Shown piece after piece: positions 7,728 to 16,088 of a DNA stretch of 32,306 bases. The stretch is from Candidatus Coprenecus avistercoris (lineage in GTDB: Bacteria > Bacteroidota > Bacteroidia > Bacteroidales > UBA932). A program made the translations under genes and the position numbers. The notes beneath the pieces are model-generated. The model did not search any database. It had not been told where the DNA came from and saw only the letters and a program-made list of their open reading frames with translations. Positions within the stretch are counted from its first letter, which is position 1; each line of letters begins with the position of its first letter. The stretch is from positions 1 through 32,306 of the forward strand of contig DVHI01000013.1 in NCBI GenBank assembly GCA_018712275.1. The letters are read 5' to 3'.

Positions 7728-9004
7728 TACCCTGGCTCATCAGAAGCACACTGCTGCTTACGGCATTCTACGCCTTCTTCATGCTTTTCATGAGGAGGAC
7801 AACGCTTTTCCGCCTGAACAGGATAATCCTGCTGGCGGGGACGGCCGTCTGCATGCTGCTGCCGCTCCTGAGGTTCAATGCGGAAGGCGCGGCGGCAATG
7901 CTCGGGCTGCCCTCTCCCGCGGAGGTGCTGCCGCTGCCCCGGATTGTCATCCCCGAGGCGCTGGCGGCGGGAAGTCCGGAGGAGGGCGGAACGGCCGTCA
8001 GCGGCGGCTTCGACTGGAGAACCCTCCTGCTGTGGGTATATGCCGCAGGATGCGCCGCTGCCCTGACCTTCACAGGATTGTCCCTGCTCAGGATCCTCCG
8101 GGTCGTCAGGGAAAATCCGGGATTCCGCTACAAGGGCCGCAAGGTCCACACCCCCGGAACCACACTGCCCTCATTCAGTTTTCTCAACCACATAGTAATC
8201 AGCCGCAGCGACTATGAACGGCACCCGGAAATACTGCTGCACGAGTACATGCACACCCGGCTACGCCACTCCGCCGACATACTCCTGATGTCGCTCGTCT
8301 GCGCCCTCTACTGGTTCAACCCCCTCGTGTGGATAATGCTCTCCGAACTGCGGATGCTGCACGAGTACGAGACCGACGAGGCAGTCCTCAAACATGGCAT
8401 CGATGCTACTCAATATCAACTCCTGCTTGTCAGAAAAGCTGTGGGAGACCGACGTTTCCTGATCGCGAACAGCTTCAACCACTGCAAGCTCAAAAACCGA
8501 ATTACCATGATGCACAAACTCAAAACCTCTAAATGGGCGGCACTTGCCTGGCTCGCCTGCCTGCCCCTGCTTACACTGATCCTGAGCAGCAGCTCAGACG
8601 TAGACACTCCCGTCACCCCTTTCGACTCCAGTACACCTGCCGTAACTGAACCCACCTCACCTGCTGCAGACCAGCAGGAAGTTATCCGCTACGTTGACGT
8701 GGATGTCAAGCCTAAGTTCAACGGCGGTGACATGAACGAATTTGTAAAATGGTGCGCAGGTCAGCTCAAATACCCTGAAGAAGCCAAGAATGCTAAAATT
8801 TCCGGTAGGGTAACAGTTCAATTCATCGTCGGTCCTGACGGCAGCCTGTCTGACATCCACATCATCAGAGGCATTGACGAATTGAACGGTGAAGCCCTGA
8901 GGGTAATATCACTGTCTCCCGCATGGACTCCCGGCTACGAAAACGGAAAACCTGTTCCGGTGACCATTAATTTCCCCATATACTTCCAGCTCCCTGACGA
9001 ATAG
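7724..9004 (+). CDS. M56 (BlaR1-like) peptidase with TonB C-terminal domain
   Basis: Inner-membrane zinc peptidase of the BlaR1/MecR1 M56 family, the usual signal-transducing partner of BlaI repressors. Hydrophobic segments at about residues 5-20, 33-50 and 100-125 precede the zinc motif HEYMH (residues 173-177). A further hydrophobic stretch lies at 184-207 and the downstream acidic ligand region LHEYETDEAV at 212-221. A third membrane segment at about 271-286 is followed by a Ser/Thr/Pro linker. A periplasmic TonB-like domain (residues ~320-426, KYPEEAKNAKISGRVTVQFIVGPDG...) ends the protein in place of the beta-lactam-binding domain of BlaR1. The ligand is therefore unknown, and antibiotic resistance should not be inferred. 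The codons from about 8395 on look less GC-rich than the first half. Confidence 0.9.
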   Translation: MIPWLIRSTLLLTAFYAFFMLFMRRTTLFRLNRIILLAGTAVCMLLPLLRFNAEGAAAMLGLPSPAEVLPLPRIVIPEALAAGSPEEGGTAVSGGFDWRTLLLWVYAAGCAAALTFTGLSLLRILRVVRENPGFRYKGRKVHTPGTTLPSFSFLNHIVISRSDYERHPEILLHEYMHTRLRHSADILLMSLVCALYWFNPLVWIMLSELRMLHEYETDEAVLKHGIDATQYQLLLVRKAVGDRRFLIANSFNHCKLKNRITMMHKLKTSKWAALAWLACLPLLTLILSSSSDVDTPVTPFDSSTPAVTEPTSPAADQQEVIRYVDVDVKPKFNGGDMNEFVKWCAGQLKYPEEAKNAKISGRVTVQFIVGPDGSLSDIHIIRGIDELNGEALRVISLSPAWTPGYENGKPVPVTINFPIYFQLPDE

Positions 9005-9034
9005 GCATCCCCAGCAGGACTGCCGGACCGCAGA

Positions 9035-9101
9035 AGCCGCGCACCGCACCCCGGAGCGCGGCTTTTAGTACTTCGTACTGCCGGACGGTCCGGCTTCTGC
9101 C
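9035..9101 (+). terminator. Terminator and stacked hairpins after the M56 gene
   Basis: AGCCGCGC (9035-9042) pairs with GCGCGGCT (9056-9063), followed by a short T run, making a likely terminator. It is followed by AGTAC-TTC-GTACT (9067-9079) and the palindrome GCCGGAC-G-GTCCGGC (9080-9094). GCAGAAGCCG (9030-9039) and CGGCTTCTGC (9092-9101) could close the whole block into one larger structure, so alternative folds compete. Confidence 0.6.
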
Positions 9102-9118
9102 ACTGCATTCCGCCCCCT

Positions 9119-9150
9119 ATTGTCTATCCCCGAAAAATACCGTACATTTG
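9119..9150 (+). promoter_or_regulatory. Promoter of the sulfatase operon
   Basis: ATTG (9119-9122), a 20-bp spacer and TACATTTG (9143-9150) fit the Bacteroidetes consensus. Transcription should start near 9155, giving a leader of about 60 nt. Confidence 0.65.
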
Positions 9151-9153
9151 TGG

Positions 9154-9184
9154 ACGGTAAACTACCGTATCATCGCGATACCGG
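9154..9184 (+). promoter_or_regulatory. Two mutually exclusive hairpins in the sulfatase leader
   Basis: ACGGTA (9154-9159) can pair with TACCGT (9163-9168), or CCGTATC (9165-9171) with GATACCGG (9177-9184). The two share the TACCGT segment, so only one can form. This may control expression or may be chance; no T run follows either. Confidence 0.3.
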
Positions 9185-9214
9185 CAAACAATAACAAGAA
9201 ATAATAAAAAGACA

Positions 9215-10852
<1,638 letters not shown>

Positions 10853-10856
10853 GACA

Positions 10857-11450
10857 ATGGAAAAGGAAGTGCAATATTTTCTGGAGTGCGCCCACAAATG
10901 CGCTGCGGCCGGGCTGCTCTCGTGCAGCAGCGGCAACCTCTCCCTGCGGTGCAAGGGACAGGACAATGAGGACTGCGCCCTCCTCTCTGCGACCGGCTCC
11001 TGGCTCGGGGAGCTGCGGGAGGACCAGGTCGCCCTCTGCCGCATCAGCGACGGCACCCCCCTGAACGGCGTGCGTCCCACGATGGAGGCCGGATTCCACC
11101 TCGGGACCATGCGGAAAAGGCCGGAAGTAGGCTGCGTCCTGCACTTCCAGTCCCCCTTTGCCACGGTCGTGGCCTGCATGAAGGACAAGCCGACAGACTT
11201 CAACGTCACCCTCGAGGGACCGCTCTACATCGGCCGTGAAGTGCCGGTAGTGCCGTTCCTCCCGCCCGGCAGTCCGGAACTCGCCGCTGCGGTCGTGGAA
11301 GCCCTCACCGCCCACGACATTGTCCTGATGTCCAACCACGGACAGGTCGCCTGCGGCCCCGACTTCCCCGACACCTTCCGCCGCGCCGTATTTTTCGAGA
11401 TGGCCTGCCGCATCATCGTCCTCTCCCGCGGCAACTACACCACCGTCTGA
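10857..11450 (+). CDS. Class II aldolase/adducin-family protein
   Basis: Small cytoplasmic protein of the class II aldolase family, members of which cleave sugar phosphates such as fuculose- or ribulose-phosphates with a zinc ion. The phosphate-binding segments SSGNLSLR (24-31) and ATGSW (45-49) are present. So are the region of the catalytic acid (Glu77, in PTMEAGFH) and SNHG with His161. The usual zinc pair His-x-His reads HFQ here (His96, Gln98), so one ligand is replaced. The protein may use a different metal site or have another reaction. At 197 aa it is near the family's usual size. It sits 4 bp after the sulfatase gene and so is presumably co-transcribed, suggesting a role in metabolism of the released sugar. 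Confidence 0.85.
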   Translation: MEKEVQYFLECAHKCAAAGLLSCSSGNLSLRCKGQDNEDCALLSATGSWLGELREDQVALCRISDGTPLNGVRPTMEAGFHLGTMRKRPEVGCVLHFQSPFATVVACMKDKPTDFNVTLEGPLYIGREVPVVPFLPPGSPELAAAVVEALTAHDIVLMSNHGQVACGPDFPDTFRRAVFFEMACRIIVLSRGNYTTV

Positions 11451-12602
11451 TTACTCTTCCGGGAAAAACTCCTTCTGAGGATTCATCAGCCGCTGCAGGA
11501 ACATTCTCAGAAGAATATCCGGGACATAATACACTCCGTCCCTGACCGCCAGCAGTTCCATACTTGTCAGCTTGGCCGCCGCTGTCTGCACTGCACTGCT
11601 GGAGGCGAGAGAGTGACGGCGGAGGAAGTCCACCCCCATTATCTTATGCGCACGGACATCCCCGGCTACGGCATACAGCAGTTCCTTCTGCCTTAACGGA
11701 ATATCCGAGAGCATCATACGATAGCCCACAGAAGCCTCCTCTATGATGGAATCCACAGTCTCCCTCAATATCGCCACTGTACATTCCCCTCCCTCGGGCA
11801 CGGTCGCGTATGCCTCGTGAAAAGTCTTCTGCATACAGTACGTGTTGCCTTCGAAAAGCCCGTACACCTTGCCGACTGCCTCCGGGGCAATTCTTTTCTT
11901 TCCTTTCTCAAAATGTCTTATGACGAATTCTGAATATTTCTCGGGATCAATCGGTTTCAGTTCCAGCATCGAGGCACTGTGATAAAACGGCCTGGCCGAT
12001 GACATGAACATCTGCGACAGCATGTGGGTCTCACTGCCGGAGAATATAAAATGCACATTGCCAAGATGCTGTATATGCGAACGGAGAAGGGCCTCGATAT
12101 TTTTCTCAGGATACTTGCCTATCTGCTGGAACTCGTTGAAAGTCACGATACACGGACGGTCTGCCTGTTCAAGACACTGGAAGATCTCCGTCAGCGTATA
12201 TTCGGGGCGGGATATGTCTCCAAGCCCTAAGCTGAATGTTGGAAGGCCGCTGACCGGGTCAAAGCCGAATTCCGCATTGATGGATTTAAGACCCTGGACG
12301 AAGTTCTGCAGCATCTTCCGGCTCCTGGAGCGCAGACGGTTGAAGACAGCCTGACCGAATTCGTATGTAAATTCCTGAAAGCATGCAGTATGCAGAATAT
12401 CCACATAGAATGTGTAGTATCTGTCAGATATCTCCTCCCTGTCATAGCAGAAACGGATGAGTTTGGATTTGCCCAACCGCCTCTCAGAGACAAGGCACAT
12501 ATTTGCACCTCCGGTAACACTTCGGATAATGTGGTCTGATTCTGCTACCCGGTCACAGAAGTATTCTTTCGGAACGTCTCCGACAATGATAAAAGGATTC
12601 AT
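11451..12602 (-). CDS. AAA-type ATP-binding protein (archaeal-type ATPase family)
   Basis: P-loop ATPase of the family often found in Bacteroidales genomes near mobile DNA; the physiological role is unknown. The start is placed at MNPFIIVGDVPKEYFCDR (12602), 26 nt after the predicted transcription start; an in-frame ATG at 12665 lies upstream of the promoter. The Walker A motif is SERRLGKSKLI, the GxRRxGK[ST] form of this family. A Walker B-like PCIVTFNEFQQIGKY and a sensor-like FIFSGSETHML follow. The C-terminal ~80 residues look like a winged helix (LLYAVAGDV...FLRRHSLASSSAVQTAAAKL). Codons are more AT-rich than those of the flanking genes, which suggests transfer. Its stop codon directly abuts that of the convergent aldolase gene. 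Confidence 0.85.
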   Translation of the reverse strand: MNPFIIVGDVPKEYFCDRVAESDHIIRSVTGGANMCLVSERRLGKSKLIRFCYDREEISDRYYTFYVDILHTACFQEFTYEFGQAVFNRLRSRSRKMLQNFVQGLKSINAEFGFDPVSGLPTFSLGLGDISRPEYTLTEIFQCLEQADRPCIVTFNEFQQIGKYPEKNIEALLRSHIQHLGNVHFIFSGSETHMLSQMFMSSARPFYHSASMLELKPIDPEKYSEFVIRHFEKGKKRIAPEAVGKVYGLFEGNTYCMQKTFHEAYATVPEGGECTVAILRETVDSIIEEASVGYRMMLSDIPLRQKELLYAVAGDVRAHKIMGVDFLRRHSLASSSAVQTAAAKLTSMELLAVRDGVYYVPDILLRMFLQRLMNPQKEFFPEE

Positions 12603-12634
12603 ATCGCGCCTATATTTACTATGGTTTACAGGCA

Positions 12635-12666
12635 CAAATGTAATTATGAATTTTTCATTATGCAAA
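12635..12666 (-). promoter_or_regulatory. Promoter of the AAA ATPase gene
   Basis: On the minus strand TTTG (plus 12663-12666), a 20-bp spacer and TACATTTG (plus 12635-12642) give a full match to the Bacteroidetes consensus. The start codon at 12602 lies 33 bp past the -7 box. Confidence 0.75.
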
Positions 12667-12692
12667 TTTCATAATGAATTTCTCATAATGAA
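12643..12692. promoter_or_regulatory. Cluster of CATAATGAA operator-like repeats
   Basis: TTCATTATG (12654-12662) and CATAATGAA (12670-12678) are inverted around 7 bp that contain the -33 element of the ATPase promoter. A further CATAATGAA lies at 12684-12692 and ATTATGAA at 12643-12650. The arrangement fits a repressor that blocks the -33 region. Confidence 0.6.
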
Positions 12693-12703
12693 AACTGCAT
12701 GAT

Positions 12704-13198
12704 TTACGGAATGAGGGCAATGACGATGTAGTAGAGCATCACTCCGGAGGCGGCGAACTTGAGGCCCGTCCCGAGCAGGAAGCCGAGGAAGGAGCCTGTC
12801 GCGGCTTTGAGACCCTGCCCCATCTTCTTCTCGCCCCAGTAGAGCTCGGCGGCAAGGGCTCCGATGAAGGCTCCGGCGATCATGCCCCAGGGCGGGAAGA
12901 ACAGAATGCCCACGAGCATGCCGGCCGTCGCACCGCGCGAGGCGTACTTCGTGCCGCCGGTCACCCGGGTCAGCCAGCCCGGTACCACATAGTCCAGGAC
13001 GGTCACCACCACCGTGACTATCAGCATGATGATCAGCAGACGCCAGGTGATGTCGTCCAATGCGCAGGGCGAGCCCCAGAGAAAGAGCAGAAACATACCC
13101 GCCAGACTGCACGGAGGACCGGGCAGCACGGGCAGAATACAGCCGAGAAGGCCTACGATGCCGAGTATCACGGCTACTATGTCGATGAAAATTTCCAT
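12704..13198 (-). CDS. DUF456-family membrane protein
   Basis: Small inner-membrane protein of unknown function. The 164 residues form several hydrophobic helices: roughly 3-24, 31-42, 52-72, 92-116 and 135-162. The glycine-rich PILPGPP-like motif near the N-terminus (CILPVLPGPPCSLAG) and the TKYASRGATAGMLVG segment are typical of DUF456 proteins. It has its own promoter and ends about 100 bp before the ATPase start on the same strand, with the ATPase operator repeats between them. Confidence 0.85.
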   Translation of the reverse strand: MEIFIDIVAVILGIVGLLGCILPVLPGPPCSLAGMFLLFLWGSPCALDDITWRLLIIMLIVTVVVTVLDYVVPGWLTRVTGGTKYASRGATAGMLVGILFFPPWGMIAGAFIGALAAELYWGEKKMGQGLKAATGSFLGFLLGTGLKFAASGVMLYYIVIALIP

Positions 13199-13227
13199 AT
13201 TGTGCGTCAGTCTGAACTTTCAGTACG

Positions 13228-13258
13228 CAAATGTAACATATTTGGCAATCTGAGCAAA
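13228..13258 (-). promoter_or_regulatory. Promoter of the DUF456 gene
   Basis: On the minus strand TTTG (plus 13255-13258), a 19-bp spacer and TACATTTG (plus 13228-13235) match the Bacteroidetes consensus, 30 bp before the start codon. Confidence 0.7.
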
Positions 13259-13545
13259 ACTTACGGTCGGTACTGACGCGGGGTGCTTTTGTAATCACTC
13301 AATAATCAGAGACTTATGAAAGGTGCGTGTGCTTTTCGGCATGCTCCGGACTGGTGACAAGAACGCGCCACCATCATAAAGCCCTATACACCAAACTTTT
13401 ACATTTTTAGGGTGATGCACTACTTACCGTTTGTCCGTCCTCCCTCACAACTGCCCTTAAACCGCACACGAGGTATTCTATCACCAAATTTTTACATTTT
13501 GAGGTGGTGCGCTACTAACTGCTACTGTTTGTCATTTATCCGCCC
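13259..13545. repeat. Non-coding gap with a pair of ~40-bp direct repeats
   Basis: No gene is seen. Two related segments start with CACC at 13389 and 13482, 93 bp apart. Both run through an AT-rich core (CCAAAYTTTTACATTTT) to a GGTG-containing end and a CTACT tail, about 30 of 36 positions identical. Each can form a CACC/GGTG hairpin around the AT-rich core. GTTTGTC follows each copy at a similar distance. Their role is unknown; they may be remnants of a small mobile element or regulatory RNA ends. Confidence 0.55.
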
Positions 13546-14298
13546 TTACCTCAATTTACATTCCCAGAACCCCTGCGACTTAAGAACCTCCCGCATCTTC
13601 GCGGACATCTCCAGGCATTCCTGCCGCGTGAAACGGAAGCGGGTGAAGACCTGGGCAAGGTTCTCAGTGCCGTTGAGCTCCACGAAATAACGGCTCTCAG
13701 GAAGGGCCTCCTTCTCAGCGTAGATGCGGTCGATATCCTCCGCGGTATAGTCGTGATAATGACCGGCGTGCAGGATGGCCTCCACCGGCAGGCGGTCAGT
13801 CTGCTCCGGAGCCTCGTCCGGCCAGCCGAGAGTGACGGTCAGCACGGGCACCACGAGGGACGGCAGATGCAGGGCCTCGATGATCTTATCGGGATTGTAA
13901 ACCGTAGTACCGAGAATGCAGGTACCCAGACCGCACTCCTCCGCCAGAGTGATGAACGCCTGGGCGAACAGCAGAGTGTCCGTAGCAGCGTTGATAAAGG
14001 ACACAAAGTTGCCGTAGCCCGGCGCAGCGTCCCGTTCCTCACACCACCGGCTGAACCTGTGAAAGTCCGCGCAGAACGTCAGCACCGCCGGAGCCTCCTG
14101 AACCATCGGCTGATGATGATGCGCCGCTGCCAGAGCCTCCCTTTCCGGCCCGTCCTCAGTAACCACCAGCGAATACAACTGCATATTGCCCATGGTCGCA
14201 GCCCTCGAGGCCTCCCCGGCCAGAGCCTCGATCAGTCCCTCCGGAATCCCGCGCCGCGAGTATTTCCGGATGCTTCTTCTATCCTTGAATCTTGCCAT
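13546..14298 (-). CDS. Nitroreductase-family FMN oxidoreductase
   Basis: Predicted cytoplasmic flavin enzyme reducing nitro compounds, quinones or flavins with NAD(P)H. The start is set at MARFKDRRSIRKYS (14298), giving 250 aa; MFGT at 14310 is an alternative. A frame open to 14517 encodes only translated palindromic repeats (APSEGE, TPTEGG) and lies upstream of the probable -7 box. FMN-binding features seen are RRSIRKYS at the N-terminus, ATMGNMQLYSLVVV-like text at about residues 35-47, FINAATDTLLFAQAFITLAEECGLGTCILGT and the LTVTLGWPDE segment. These resemble NfsA-type enzymes. The natural substrate is unknown. Confidence 0.87.
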   Translation of the reverse strand: MARFKDRRSIRKYSRRGIPEGLIEALAGEASRAATMGNMQLYSLVVTEDGPEREALAAAHHHQPMVQEAPAVLTFCADFHRFSRWCEERDAAPGYGNFVSFINAATDTLLFAQAFITLAEECGLGTCILGTTVYNPDKIIEALHLPSLVVPVLTVTLGWPDEAPEQTDRLPVEAILHAGHYHDYTAEDIDRIYAEKEALPESRYFVELNGTENLAQVFTRFRFTRQECLEMSAKMREVLKSQGFWECKLR

Positions 14299-14326
14299 AG
14301 TACCGAACATTTTCCTGAAAAGTTCC

Positions 14327-14334
14327 CAAAAATA
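14327..14334 (-). promoter_or_regulatory. -7 box of the nitroreductase gene
   Basis: The minus strand reads TATTTTTG, a consensus -7 box, 29 bp before the ATG at 14298. A GTTG about 21 bp further upstream may serve as -33. It decides the trimmed start of the gene. Confidence 0.55.
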
Positions 14335-14408
14335 CAAAACATTTCCTTTCCCCGCCAACTTTCCATTTTCTCCGCCTACTCCTCCCGCTCCGCCTCCATA
14401 CTCCTTCC

Positions 14409-14664
14409 CACCTTCCGTAGGTGTGTCGTTCCCCTGCATTTCCGTCTCACCTTCCGAAGGTGCGTAGATGGGGCACCGTCCCGAGAACGCCTGTAGCCGC
14501 GTTTCCATTGCTATCATGTCCCTCCCACCTTACGAAGGTGAGGCACTTTCCCGCATTTTCCGCTCACCTTCCAAAGGTGCGCAGAAGCAACACCTCCGTC
14601 ACCTCCGTACTCCTTCCAAAGGAGTGCCGCAAACGCACATTTTCACGACTCCTCCCGAAGGAGT
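14409..14664. repeat. Cluster of six palindromic REP-like repeats
   Basis: Two versions of one palindrome alternate in this gap. Four have arms CACCTT...AAGGTG or close: 14409-14423, 14448-14462, 14527-14541 and 14565-14579. Two have ACTCCT...AGGAGT arms: 14609-14625 and 14648-14664. The centre is TCCGAA or a variant. A seventh copy, ACTCCTTCGGAAGGAGT, sits inside a gene at 16350-16366. Read as protein the palindromes give PSEG or LPKV/LPKE peptides, which explains the repetitive open frames here. They lie downstream of the beta-propeller gene and may act as transcript ends or REP elements. Confidence 0.75.
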
Positions 14665-14705
14665 GTATTCCGCAAATCCGCAGCCCTTGTGGAAAAGAAC
14701 GGGCG

Positions 14706-15917
14706 CTACTTGTTGAGCGGCGCAATCATCAGCACATCATTGTCCTCCTCAGAGAGCACCGAGAGGATCTCCGAGATACGGGCACGGGCGGCATCGCTGA
14801 GGCTACCGGACTCGAGAGCGGTGCGGCCGTTCTCCATGAAGCTCACCGCATCCGATCTTACAACCAGACAGCCATCTTTAAACTCCTCTGCAAAAGAGCC
14901 ATCCACCAAGTCGTTAACCAATTCCCCTAGATACACCTCACCAGTCCTGCGGTCTAAGATTACCCCCGGCAATGACTCCACATTGATGTGCAGAACCCCT
15001 TCCTTTATCACCGATTTGCCCTGCTTGCTGACGTTCATCACCACATAGTCCGGCAGTACCATACCAGAGTACTTGTAATTATCATCCTTATACCCGCTGC
15101 CACTTTGTTCAGTCTGTCCGAAACTTACGGTAAAGAGCGGGTGAATCTTTCCGCGTCCCACAAGATACGCCGTATCCTGCATAGTATTGGTAGAGCTACG
15201 GAACACATCCAGCATCCCCGGCACATTGCGGTCAGTTTCCAACACAACACGGTTGTCTTCCGGAAGCGAATACGTCCTGGGTATCTCCCAAAGTACATTG
15301 CCCTCATAGTCCTGGCACCAGGCCAAAGCCGGACAACCGTTGTCCTCCGGCAGCACTGCCACTGTGATGTTCCGCTCACGGCCGTCAACACTGAAACTGT
15401 AGTCCAGCCACGACCCGTCATCAGTACTGTAGGCCAGCGGTACATCCTCCATCTCCCCGGTCGCGATATCGTAGGCGTGCAACTGATTGATATCCGGATA
15501 AGTCCTCATCCAGATCCTCCCTCCCGCCTCGTCTATCTGCACGGACGATATCTGCAGGAACTCCCCGGGGCCACGGCCTATAGCTCCATAGGTCCTCAGG
15601 AATTTCCCTGTAGAGCGGTCAAAGAGCTTCAAAGGCGTCCGCGGCGCAATCGAATAGGTGGAAATGTAGTTGTCCGACACATTGATCCATGCCATAGGCG
15701 TATAGGCCACCGCAGTATCGCTGTCCAGGACAATGAACTCCGGCTCCCCGACCAGCTCCGACAGCATCAGGTCCTCCCCCTGCGGCAGCTGCGAATACTT
15801 CACGGAGACCAGCCCCGTACCATTGTCCTTCTGCCCGCACGAAACCGCCGTCAGCATCAGGAATCCGGTCATGGCTGCACACAGGCAGCGTGTTGAAAGA
15901 AATGCTTTTGTTTTCAT
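14706..15917 (-). CDS. 6-bladed beta-propeller lipoprotein
   Basis: Probable periplasmic or outer-membrane lipoprotein of the Bacteroidetes 6-bladed beta-propeller family; function unknown, often linked to sensing or binding at the envelope. The signal peptide ends at the lipobox TAVSC with Cys27. Blade-like repeats are seen as KLFDRSTGKFLRTYGAIGRGPGEFLQISSVQIDEAGGRIWM and LHAYDIATGEM, the typical GxGPGEF signature of the family. The C-terminus has a Glu/Asp-rich ending. The 403-aa length is usual. A minus-strand TAACTTTG at 15945-15952 is a likely -7 box; the -33 element is poor. Confidence 0.88.
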   Translation of the reverse strand: MKTKAFLSTRCLCAAMTGFLMLTAVSCGQKDNGTGLVSVKYSQLPQGEDLMLSELVGEPEFIVLDSDTAVAYTPMAWINVSDNYISTYSIAPRTPLKLFDRSTGKFLRTYGAIGRGPGEFLQISSVQIDEAGGRIWMRTYPDINQLHAYDIATGEMEDVPLAYSTDDGSWLDYSFSVDGRERNITVAVLPEDNGCPALAWCQDYEGNVLWEIPRTYSLPEDNRVVLETDRNVPGMLDVFRSSTNTMQDTAYLVGRGKIHPLFTVSFGQTEQSGSGYKDDNYKYSGMVLPDYVVMNVSKQGKSVIKEGVLHINVESLPGVILDRRTGEVYLGELVNDLVDGSFAEEFKDGCLVVRSDAVSFMENGRTALESGSLSDAARARISEILSVLSEEDNDVLMIAPLNK

Positions 15918-15944
15918 GGCTCAGTAGATTTTGGATTTCTGTCT

Positions 15945-15952
15945 CAAAGTTA
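15945..15952 (-). promoter_or_regulatory. -7 box of the beta-propeller gene
   Basis: The minus strand reads TAACTTTG, matching TAnnTTTG, about 28 bp before the start codon. No clear -33 box is seen, so an activator may be needed. Confidence 0.5.
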
Positions 15953-16045
15953 AAAATAATTTTTTTCTTTATCGGTTCAGGTGCCGATTATTTTTTGACG
16001 TATGCTCCGACGTCCGGTTTTCCACAACGGCACCGAATCGCGGGA

Positions 16046-16079
16046 TTTGCTGCCGCTGCGGAAGGATTGAGTATATTTG
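16046..16079 (+). promoter_or_regulatory. Promoter of the DUF2284 gene
   Basis: TTTG (16046-16049), a 22-bp spacer and TATATTTG (16072-16079) fit the consensus with a slightly long spacer. A start near 16084 rules out the TTG at 16077 as a start codon. Confidence 0.6.
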
Positions 16080-16088
16080 CGGACGAAT

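Noticed and set aside
7724..9004. Beta-lactam resistance by a BlaI-BlaR system
   Set aside because: The sensor lacks a penicillin-binding domain and there is no beta-lactamase gene nearby.
14299..14517. N-terminal extension of the nitroreductase to 14517
   Set aside because: The extra residues are repeat-derived, and a consensus -7 box at 14327-14334 lies inside the extension, so transcription starts after it.
14421..14930. Open frame with repeated HLPKVRR/LLPKE peptides as a repeat protein
   Set aside because: The peptides are translations of palindromic DNA repeats; the frame runs antisense into the beta-propeller gene and has no ribosome-binding site.
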